Below, one piece after another: positions 10,241 to 19,924 of a DNA stretch of 25,525 bases. The stretch is from NCBI GenBank assembly GCA_036897485.1, contig JAYMTF010001191.1:1-25525 (forward strand). The letters are read 5' to 3'. The stretch is from Pelargonium nanum. Lineage: Eukaryota; Streptophyta; Magnoliopsida; Geraniales; Geraniaceae. The stretch's first letter is position 1. Every line of letters begins with the position of its first letter. Made by a program: the position numbers and the translations under genes. A model generated the notes under the pieces. That model saw only the letters and a program-made list of their open reading frames with translations. It did no database searches and was not told where the DNA came from.

Positions 10241-10418
10241 AAAGTACAAAATATCATCAGCAACCCTCAAGGGAAGACCTTTAGCTGCTTAGCAACCCTA
10301 ATGTATGGAAAGGAACAACAATGCAGGCACAACCCTTATAATGTATGAAAATGAACATTTCATGCAAAACCCTATCTAGACCAACTCTAAACAAATTATC
10401 ACATTGTGATGTATCATA

Positions 10419-13400
10419 TCATTCCTTGCTTTTACTTTCTACTGCTTCTTTGAGTTTTGTCCCCAGTGCATACGCCAACGGAGGAGGAACCGCATTCCCA
10501 ATCTGCCTATGCTTGTGTGCTATGTTACCCCAAAATTTGTAGCTGTCTGGGAAACCCTGCATCACAAAACATTCACTAACAATTCATAAAATGTCCTCCA
10601 AACCTACACACATTTCTCACTACTTCGAACAAGACACAAACTTACTTGAGATCGAGCACATTCACGAACTGACAGAATTCTATCCTGATCTGGATGGAAG
10701 CACATCCCAACTTTACCCATTGGTTGTGGGTCAGTGATTGATGTTGGGAAATTTCCTTCCCAATCCAACCTTCCAAACAGTCCCTTCCATTGATTGTGCC
10801 TCTCGGCAGTATTTGGCAAGCACCATGGTATTAAGTCTACCAATTGCCCGGTAGACAACCGAACCTGTAGGCATAAACTTAGTTAGGAACAGAATGGAAA
10901 TATGACCTTGGTAGAGATTATTTGGTATGAGAAACTTAATGAGAAGTACCTTCTCATCTGGCAGATCACGCCAATCTGCACCTGGGTGCTTTGGAATTCT
11001 TTGACATCGAATAAGATTCAGCTCATTCATTTCTTTCGATACATGATCATTCAGAACAAGCATGTCTGCTCGAATTTTCTTTTGGAACCATGAGACAGGT
11101 TCATTTTTATACTGCATAACCAAAATGGAAGGACAAATGAACAAAAATGGTTGACAGAAAAGATGCTTTGATGGAATGGTTTGAATTTATTTATTTCTAC
11201 CTCCATAGTTGTTATGGAAGCCCCGTTTCCAACTGCAGGGAGGTCTCCAATAGTATCTCTGACGGTTATTGCACGGAATGGGGCACCATTTGCAGTACTC
11301 CGAACAGCAGCATAGTGGGTAGTTTTAGATAATTTGATCTTGAGCTCTGCACTAGCAAAGACATGCATTGGCTCAGGCCATTCGGGGAGTGTTTCTTCAG
11401 GTGAAGCTGCCCATATGAATGCACGTTTACGAGACTGAGAAACACCGTATGCTCCAGCTTCCAAAATACCAAACCTCACCTACAGTAAAGAAATTAAATG
11501 ATTGTTCTAATCTCAAGTGCAAAGAAGTAGCAAGATGCTTTAGCGCTTTGGAAGGAAATTCGAGAAAAAAAAAGGCTTTAGTTTCATGGTAGTGTAATTG
11601 TAGTTAATTTCACGGTAACAAACAATATCTACCTGATAACCCATCTCAAGGAGTGAGGCTATAGTTAATCGAAACGTCTGCCCTTTGTTGAATGATACAA
11701 AGTTCCTCACATTCTCTAGAAGGAAATACTTGGGACGGAAGTAATCAGCAAATGATAAAAATGACAAGATCATCTCACACTGAACTTTACTCCAGGTGCT
11801 GTGATTAAACCTATTCATTCCAGAAAAACCCTGCAAATTGTAAAAATATAATAAGTATGTGCCATTAAATTGGTTGCAGAAATGAAGTCTGTCAAATAAA
11901 AGGCAAGAACCCCTGAAGTACCTGACAAGGAGGCCCTCCATTGATGAATTCTACTTGTCCGGGCTTGGGTAAATTACTAATCTCCTTTTCATCGAGTTTT
12001 GCAGCTAACTCAATAGCTTCAGGAGTTGAGATACATTCATCTTCATCCCCACATGCTGACATGATGGCCCTGCAAACCAACCCATAACCAAAGATTTCTA
12101 GAGAAAACAAAACAAAATAGATGGAAGAATTATAATTAAGATAAAATTCATAAAAAACAAGCAGCTACCTTAGGATCACATTACAGTTGTTCACAAACAT
12201 CAAAGCCTCTGGATGGTTAAGTTTAAATGCTTCTCCTGCAGGCTCCTCATATTCAATTGCCCACTTGGTTAGTGATACACCTGTGAGTATTTATATAGTA
12301 AGTAACAAATAAAGCATTTTGCGATAAACTTAGAGCCATGCTTGCAGGCTTTGCCGAATGAAAATGGAGGTTACCAGCTTTCTCCAAGCCTTCAGACAAG
12401 CCACCACATCCTGCAAAAATGTCTAAAGTTGCAAGGCGATTTTTATGAAAAGCTTGTGGTTGCTTTTCAGTATCATCACACTCATTATCTCCTTCTATGC
12501 TCTTCCCCTTTTTCCTTCTATATGCAGCATCATCACCCAAAATACCTTTCGAAGAGCCAAGTTTTATTTGGGCTGGCAACTGCCCATCAAACAGTAACCA
12601 AATTCAATAAGTCAGGTTAATAAATGGTCCAGTATTCAAACTCCTAGCTCGCAACAAAAATAACACATTAGGACGATAAGCAAAATCAATAAGGAACTCA
12701 GTGGACAAACTCAAATGTAAAACAGGAGGGGGAAAAAGCAGCAACGCATAAGCTACCTGTTTGATAGCTCCACTATCAGGTTCAAACCAACGCTCACAAA
12801 AGAATGTATGCTCCAAGATAACAGGGCCTTCCAAAGATGGAAGATCGTGTTTCTTTCTGACATCACACTTCCCTTCTATTGCAGCAAGGGGAACCGTCAA
12901 CACTGATTCACTATAGTAAACCTGAATGATCAATAACAAAATGTCCTTTAAGTTACAATGACATAGCAGTAAGATACACAGATGAAGAATAATAATAGAA
13001 ATTCCCACACAAAACGAGATTGGAATGTTAGGTTTGATGTCTAGTATGCCTACATTACACTAGACTAGCAAATAATAAGTCACATATTAAAATCATTCTA
13101 CCATTAAGGTTAGTTATTATCAATCAAATGCTTCAGAACCAATGCTTAGATTCTGATGATGATATGCAAGTAATCATTTTTAAAGCAGGCCTTACTTCTC
13201 TAATATCAGAGCAGTATGATCTCTCTGATGATATGTCCTCTGGCCGGAAGAATCGCCTAACTTTAACTTTTATAGATTCAGGATTAGCTTGTTTAGAGGC
13301 CTTTGGAGCATCAATATCCAGCAGCTGGCAAACAATGTAGGCTTTCAGCCCTATATTTCTCCCACTCTTATGGGTACCCTGGTCCTTTCCATCAGTTTCG

Positions 13401-16400
13401 ACGTGATGAGGAGCTATATATACAAAATCATGAATGAAGTACTCAATTCCTTTGTAAGTGAAGCCAGACCGAGTCAAGTTCACCTTACAGATTTCCTTCT
13501 CTTTTTGGGTTTCCTTCATTTTGCAGGACTGGCAAAGTCCACTCCCAAGACCCATGGTATCTGTTGGTAGAGAAAAGAATGCACCTCTATCAGGCCAGTA
13601 CAAGCTCTTACAATAATATTCTATAGGTAATCCCTTGCCTTTCCTTTCCTCTGCTCTTTCCCTGTCAATCTTATCCTTGAGAGCATTAACTTTCCGATGC
13701 TGATATCCCCAAGGCACCAATCGGATTTCAACAACCAAAATTTGCTTAACATCACTTAACTCAAATTCCAGGCAATTGTTTGTCAAGAACACCTCTCTCT
13801 CACTAGCAGTATTACCAAGAACCGTCTGAGATCCTCTCAGCATCAGTCTGCCATGAACAAATTTTCTTGCATCCGACTTTTCAAACATATATTCCACAAA
13901 ATATATGGGAAGAATTTCATCTGTGTCTGCTGTTTCAACCAACACAAATCCACCCACAGTAACCAAATCTCCACGAACCATTGCCCGTTTGTAGAGAAAC
14001 TCGCCAGAAGAAGTTTTCCCCACCGAGTCTCCATCCCATTTAATATCCTTACTGGAACATGTCAAAGGCTTTGACAAAGAATGAGGTGACTCTGTTTTCT
14101 TGTCAACTGTAATTTTTTCCTCCTCTTCTTCAATGTCTTCCTCTAAATTTTCCTCTAGTTCATTATCTGCATCTGCATCTTCATCTTCATCTTCTTTCAC
14201 TTCATTAATATCTGCTTCCTTTGCGTCCTCGGGCAAGTAATTTGAGTAATACTGTCCCCAAATTCTATTTATCAGTTTTGTTGTAGTCGCAGGCATTGCT
14301 TTCCTTTTTGATACTACAGGTGCTATAGCTGCTCTTGGATTCAAATTCATTTCCTTCTCAAGTACCATTTTTTTCTTTACCAACCATTTTGTATGATGTC
14401 TTCTCCCCATGTTGTCGTGAAGACCAGTCACAAAAGCAGACTTCCTGATGGTGTCATCAGGATATTCAGCAAACTGTTGCAGTATTATCTGTCCATGAAC
14501 CACAGCATACCTTTCAACAGCTGCTGGATTAGATGAAATGAATGCGGGGTGATTCTTATCAAATGCAGACACTCTCTTGATAACTTCTGCAAAAGGAAGG
14601 CGTGACACTCGGCTCTGCTCCTTCAACAAAGTAATAATACCAATTGCCAGTCTTGCAGTTTTCAAGACCGGTTCATACCAGGGAGCATACTGCTTTGATG
14701 GCTTTCCAAGCCTATACCTGAAGAAACAGAAAAAAAAAATAAGACTCATGCAAAAACGTTATATTTCTTCAAAGCAAAAACGTTTTCATGCCAAAAGGAA
14801 GACATTCCTAATGCAAACCAAATTGATTTCTCTTAACCTTGTTCTAAAAAAAAGAAAGAGAAATATTATGACAAACTATAGTGAGGAAAGATGCAAGAGT
14901 GAGGATCATTTCAGTTTGTAGGTAATGAGTATACAAGCAACATACCAGGCCATATCTGTTCGGATTGATATAAAAATCATTGATGAGCCAAACTCAATCA
15001 TCCATTCCTTTATTGCGCTCAAATAAATTGGAATGCCATCTACATTCTGAGCACCACCAGAACCTGAAGAAGACTGGTTTGGATCAGAATCAAGACAAAA
15101 TCCACTTCCATCATCAGCCGTCATAATCCCTGACCCAAAGATTGTCACATCTATATCGGCACAAGATTTCATCGGAAGGAGCTCCAAAGAAATCAACCGA
15201 GAGTCCGAGTTGTAAAGTGACCAGTTATGAAGCATGCTACGAGGAAGCTCGTAAGGATCACAAATATCATTATCAAATATAATGTATTCATCAGTTTCTT
15301 CAGTAGTAGTCTTGTAATATGCAGGTAGAGGATAGTCATCAGCAATTTCATCCTCATTGATTTTAATATAAAACTTGTTTGATGAAGCAACCGAACGCCG
15401 ACCTTTCTTCTGTTTCATTGATCGCCATTTTTCTTCTTCTTGAAGCAACCTGGCCAATTTCTTATCCTCATCAACCAGAGCACTACAATCAGGTGACCAA
15501 GACCGGTTGACTTTCTCTCCATCTTCAATCTTAAGACTCCCACCAGATGTGACGACCTTATGAGGATCAAAATTCATATGTTTTTTACCTTCATCCCTAA
15601 GGGCAACAAGCACAGGCAGGTCTCTGAAGATCTGATCATTCTTCTTAGACGTCTCATCCAAACCAGTGAGCTGATTATATACAAATTCACCTTGTGAAAC
15701 AATGAAGTCTTTGATTGAAGTCCCGTGGGGGAAGTTTTTACTGTCACTCATGGAGCGGACAACCTGACTTATCAATTCATCAACACTTAAATCAGGATTC
15801 CCTCCAGACGTCTTTGACAATTTTTTGTAGACTTCAATGCATAAACGAGCCTTCTCAAAGAAAAGACCATACAGCTTCTTGTAGCTACTTGCTGGTTTAA
15901 CACAGTCATAATCAGCTATGTCCGTGGAGATCCATATGACAGGTGAGCCTTCATCATACCCGGATATATCCCATGTTTCTATCCGGCCGAAACCCTGACA
16001 TCTTATACCCTTTTCCTTTTCCTTGTCAGAACTTTCTTCCAATGACAAAATATTACCTGTTATGAACAAATCAGCGACTTCCAACATCTCAACAGACTGT
16101 GCCCTCCCATCAGCATCATGAAAGATAAAATCTGTAAGCCTTCTGTTTGGCCGGGGATCATTCTGGCCAGATGTTGAGCTTATGGCTGCAATCTCATCTT
16201 CAACTACAATATCCCTTTTAATCTCAACCATAGAAGATTTATCTGACAGACGAAATGTTTTGTTCTTAAAATTTGAACAGGCAGCTGCTCGCTTTGGCAT
16301 TTTTCGAGAGCCGGAAACATTCCCATTGCTCTCAGAACTATTTCTCTTCTGCTTTGGTTTAGTGCCCTCTCCGGTGTTGGAATTAGCTTTATTGGCACCA

Positions 16401-17774
16401 GAAGTTGTAGATTTTGATTTACCTTCAGTCTCCATTTCCATCTCTGTAAGAAAATGTACTGTTAATAAGCATGATGAGATGCACAGGAGTTCATAGAGGT
16501 ATAAGCAGTTCACTGTATAATGGATAGGTAGAGCTAAAACCCCGTGAAGATGAAACAGCACGGGGTTCCAAAACGACCCAAAAGAATGTACTTTGATCAA
16601 ACATTAGTGAATAAAATCCCAACAATGCCCTTTCAAAATATAAGAGCGAGAATCTAAACAAATAAATAAAAAGCTCAATGAGTAAAACAAATAAGTAAAT
16701 AAATAACGGTGAAAGGAAAATAAATGAAAGATCAAGCACATATAGATACAAACATGGAACATATCCATAAAAAGAAAGCTGACATATTCTCCAAGACCGT
16801 TAAATCGTTGAATCTATAGAGAATGTGGGAGCACATATATATAAACATTCCCCAAACTGGACCGACACAATAAATCCATAACGCTCCAAAATGCAACTAG
16901 ATATGAGCATTAATTTCTTGAGCATAGTAAATGATAACCACCATTATTGGTAACCAATCCATGAGAGGGCTTACCCGGAAATTCCTAAAATTCTACTTGT
17001 CGTGTACATACAACATGAAACAGAGCCTATGACAGTGAAAAAAACAAAAACTCACAAGTAGGTTTTCAACACAGCATCTTACATAACCCCCTAGAATAAT
17101 CCTGATTTTTTTTTCCATATTCGAGTATTAATCAAGAAAAGAAGAAAAGTATACAAACATAAGTAATCCTGGAACATAGACCAAAATGCAGATTCTACTT
17201 TATGATCATGCAAATGCAATGAGGTAACGTTGTTCAAAAATTTAAAACAAAACCTGGAACATGCACAACGAAAAGCTGTCGGAAAAATTTACCGAAACAA
17301 ACTGCAAGACTAAAAGTTTCTGCATGTAACCAACCATTACTGAAAAGATCAAAAGCCTGTGCTCAATGTATAATCAATAAATAAAACCAATAATGCACAA
17401 CAGACAGAACAAAGTAACAGTCACATCTAAAACCTAAAATCAAGAATCTTTTTGATAAAATCAAGTATCTTAATTCGTGTCCGAACAGGCACGCCCATAA
17501 ATGGATAGCTACGATGAATGATCAAAGAACATAATTTTAACATTTAAACCTATCATCAAAGACGTAATTAAGAACTCCCAGTGGAAAAGAAAATGAAATC
17601 CAGCTAGAACTCACTCAACTTGCTTCGAATCAACCAAGAAAACACATTCAAAAAATGGAAAATAATTTAAATCCAGATTTTCACATTCATCACCGAAAAA
17701 ATCATATTCTCACCGGAACTCTGAGTATTTTCTTCATCATTTGCAGTATTATTCAACACTTTCGCCGATCCCAT
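10419..17774 (-). CDS. MET1: DNA (cytosine-5)-methyltransferase MET1 (DNMT1 type), 1568 aa, twelve coding exons
   Basis: Exons in transcript order: 17774-17714, 16443-14946, 14717-13196, 12921-12757, 12579-12375, 12280-12169, 12069-11922, 11830-11633, 11479-11201, 11111-10950, 10864-10646, 10556-10419. All introns are GT-AG and phases close exactly. MET1 copies CG methylation onto the new strand after replication in the nucleus, using S-adenosylmethionine. Order of parts: basic N-terminus with KRAAAC (71-76), two replication-foci (RFTS) domains (about 119-256 and 386-520), acidic stretch (684-727), two BAH domains (about 757-854 and 938-1082), then the methyltransferase core: FAGCGG motif I (1134-1146), PCQ with catalytic Cys1236, ENV (1276-1278), QSRKR (from 1318), RECARSQ (1517-1523) and GNAVPPPLA (1543-1551). 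The length is normal for plants. The first ATG follows an in-frame TAG; starting instead at the exon 2 ATG (16441) would give 1547 aa. Confidence 0.95.
16444..17713 (-). other. MET1 intron 1, 1270 nt
   Basis: Inferred from donor CCG|GTGAGA at 17713 and acceptor TTACAG ending at 16444. It is AT-rich and has no other exon that I could support. Other donor-like sites on this strand, such as CGG|GTAAGC near 16972 and GTGAGT near 17611, make alternative first exons possible. Open frames on either strand here are short and without motifs. Confidence 0.6.
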
Positions 17775-17860
17775 ATCTACCTATACAAGCTCCACTATCG
17801 GCCGATTCCGGCAACAATTGCAACGGTAAAAAAACACAAAACCAAGAAACAGTTGATCTG

Positions 17861-17919
17861 TTGATCGGTTTTGAACCGAAAAAATTAACACTTGATCGGT
17901 CCAAAAACCGAAAAATTAA
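17861..17919. repeat. direct repeat, about 28 bp, 31-bp period, in MET1 5' leader or promoter
   Basis: TTGATCGGT followed by AACCGAAAAAATTAA occurs at 17861-17888 and, with small changes, at 17892-17919. Each copy contains a short inverted repeat (CGGTTttgAACCG in the first), so each could form a small hairpin. It lies about 90-145 nt upstream of the MET1 ATG. Confidence 0.7.
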
Positions 17920-17940
17920 AGTAACGAATGGGTGTGAAAT

Positions 17941-17958
17941 GGTCCCGTTAAAGGGACC
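17941..17958. promoter_or_regulatory. palindrome GGTCCC-GTTAAA-GGGACC upstream of MET1
   Basis: Perfect 6-bp arms with a 6-base spacer, about 170-185 bp upstream of the MET1 ATG. It may be a dimeric factor site (GGNCCC resembles part of TCP sites) or an RNA hairpin if transcribed. Function is unknown; only the symmetry is directly seen. Confidence 0.4.
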
Positions 17959-18001
17959 AATTCAGATCAAGCATCGTCTTCGTTTTGAAAGAACAATAAA
18001 T

Positions 18002-18010
18002 GGCGGGAAA
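18002..18010 (-). promoter_or_regulatory. E2F-type site TTTCCCGCC upstream of MET1
   Basis: Read on the minus strand, TTTCCCGCC is a perfect match to the E2F consensus, placed 228-236 bp upstream of the MET1 start codon. Plant MET1 is known to peak in S phase and, in Arabidopsis, to be under retinoblastoma-related (RBR)/E2F control. Position and orientation fit that role. The transcription start was not located, so the exact distance to it is unknown. Confidence 0.65.
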
Positions 18011-18017
18011 TCGATTT

Positions 18018-18052
18018 AGGGCTTTTTAGGTAGTTACACCAAAAAAAGCCCT
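18018..18052. repeat. inverted repeat around AGGGCTTTTT
   Basis: AGGGCTTTTTAGG (from 18018) pairs with AAAAAAAGCCCT (to about 18052) across a loop of roughly ten bases. It sits directly upstream (on the MET1 strand) of the E2F-type site. It may be incidental in this A/T-tract-rich promoter. Confidence 0.5.
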
Positions 18053-19780
18053 AAAAATTTGGGTTTTAGGTCAATTTTGGTGCTTCCAAATTCCAATTTC
18101 ATAGTCAGCAATCTAATTCCATCCGACAAACATCGGCAAAGACTCTACTACCCTCCGATAAATACGGTCATAATCAATCCTAGTACTAGATCTTACTTTT
18201 TAGTGATTATTCGTGTGGTTAATTCATTAAAAATAATAATAAACGGTTGTATATTTGAATTAATTATCGTACTTAAGACAACTTGTAATAAATTTAAAAT
18301 GATATTCGATTGAAGGGAGTCTAAAATCGAATCTAATGAATTATATCTTACGTTATTTAAACTGAAAACAACAATAATACTGAAAATAGAAGATAAAAAA
18401 AGCGACCAAGTTTTACCTTTGCGAACACCAAGTTTGTGAAAAATGTGTGCTTCAAGTGGTTAGTCTAATCTTGAGCTTTTGATGACAAACAAAAGTACCA
18501 AGGACAATGAAATTATGGGGATGAGGGTGATGGGTTTTATACTACTAATGGGGGCAAAATGGTGAGGTCAAAATGGGAATAGAAAAAAATATTATGATAT
18601 TTTGTTAGGGTAAAATTTTTATGAGTTTTTAGAGGTTTTAGAAGGTTATTAAATGTTTGATATTAAAAGAATCGAATCAAGTTTTGTTGAGATGCATGCA
18701 TTCACCATGTGTCATAGTGAAATATAATATATGCTTCATTTGGTAATGACCAAATACAAAAAAGTTGTTTGTTACTGTGTATAATTAATAAAATAATTGT
18801 TCAACGTATATATTTTGAAATTTAAAATGAATAAGCAGTTGACTATTTTTTAATTTCAAATTTACCTTTTTCGTTTTTCAATGTTTGAATATAACAATTG
18901 TTCAGTTACGTTAAAACAAATAATCACATCACGCATAACATCAAGTACTAACTTATTTATTTAGTTTCGAATTTAAGACTAACAAAAACATTGAATTTAC
19001 TATTTAAAAAAAATTGAATTTAGAATTCAATACGATGAGACAATTTGGTTTATCAAAACATTTATCGAACTGTTTTGGTCCCAAAATCTAAGCTAGAGAT
19101 TTGTTTATCGAGTCATTTGGTTGATCAAAACAATGAGACAATTATTGTACAAAAAGTTCATTGAATTACTTTGGTGCCACTTTTTTAATTATGGAACTTT
19201 GTCTTTGGATTTTTGGAAAATGTAATCTTTAATAGGTTATATAAAGAAGTTCAAAAATTCGTATCTTTATGTTTTAATATATGATTTTATTGATTTTTTA
19301 GTGTAATATAACAAATATGAAATTATTTTTCTATAAAGTTATAAAAATTTACAGTCCAATGTTTGATTTGTCAATAGAAACATAGTTATTCCTTCAAATT
19401 TGCAAAGAAATAGGTTTGGGTGAACCAAATTAAGCATTTTCAAATTTGGGTTGTAGAGATCGGCTTTAAAACATAATAATTTTGTGCTTTAAGTAATTTT
19501 TGTCTTGATTACATGTATATTTTAAAAAGAAACATTATAGTGCAATCAATTTAATATTTTCTGGTTCCAACTAAAAAAAAATATTTTCTGGTTCAATTTT
19601 AAGTTTATAAAAATTTCAGCAATTTTCTAAGCAAACATGGATAAGAGCAATCGGAACATTAAAAGATCAATTTTCTCGGATGGTAAAAAAATTCTTTGAA
19701 TTATTTTGACATAATAAAAGATTAATAAAATAAAAACTTATGATATATATATCCGTAATTAGTCCGATAATTTTAGATGA
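18053..19780. other. AT-rich divergent intergenic spacer between MET1 and the GNAT gene
   Basis: Very AT-rich, with no supported open frame or exon chain on either strand. It must hold the upstream control regions of both divergent genes. A diverged duplication lies at about 19034-19178: ATGAGACAATT is followed by a downstream CTTTGGTGCC or GTTTTGGTCCC, with a period near 100 bp. I see no complete transposon. Confidence 0.55.
19034..19178. repeat. diverged duplication, about 100-bp period
   Basis: ATGAGACAATTTGG (from 19034) and ATGAGACAATTATTG (from 19134) begin two segments. They share a TCATTGAA/TTATCGAA middle and a TTTTGGTCCC/CTTTGGTGCC end, and GG-TTATCAAAACA / GGTTGATCAAAACA also recurs. 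The copies are old and strongly diverged. Confidence 0.5.
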
Positions 19781-19835
19781 TTTTTAATTTGAAATTTTTG
19801 GTGGATAGAAATATAAGCATTTGGACCAGAAAGTC

Positions 19836-19845
19836 GCCACGTGGC
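19836..19845. promoter_or_regulatory. palindromic G-box GCCACGTGGC upstream of the GNAT gene
   Basis: A perfect ten-base palindrome with the CACGTG core at 19838-19843, about 80 bp before the proposed ATG. G-boxes bind bZIP and bHLH factors (HY5, PIF and ABF types) and are common in promoters responding to light or abscisic acid. A weak TATA-like ATATAAG lies just upstream near 19811, so the G-box may sit at or near transcription start. Confidence 0.55.
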
Positions 19846-19888
19846 TTTCAAATGGATGGTTGTTGCTGAATTTTTGTTGGCAAGTTTC

Positions 19889-19908
19889 AGAGAGAGAGAG
19901 AGAGAGAG
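19889..19908. repeat. (AG)10 microsatellite just before the GNAT start codon
   Basis: Ten AG units end 16 bases before the proposed ATG at 19925, so they probably lie in the 5' UTR. GA/CT microsatellites are common in plant 5' UTRs. In the frame of the gene they would read Arg-Glu repeats if translation began at the upstream ATG (19856). Confidence 0.9.
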
Positions 19909-19924
19909 ATCTGTGGAAGCGGAC

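Larger units (their letters stand above)
9806..10418. other. convergent 3' spacer between GGH and MET1
   Basis: The two genes converge, with stop codons 613 bp apart, so this region holds both 3' UTRs. No exon was recognised. AATAAA-like and TTTGT-rich stretches occur on both strands, but I cannot place poly(A) sites. It is unusually rich in short direct duplications, listed separately. Confidence 0.6.

Noticed and set aside
12604-12756. Downstream extension of the MET1 exon frame past AIKQ
   Set aside because: It is intron sequence after the donor CAG|GTAGCT; the next exon (LPAQIKLG) restores the family alignment.
17655-18313. Plus-strand open frames of 69, 92 and 84 codons
   Set aside because: They lie antisense to the MET1 first exon and promoter, have no recognisable domain, and no plus-strand splice partners were found.
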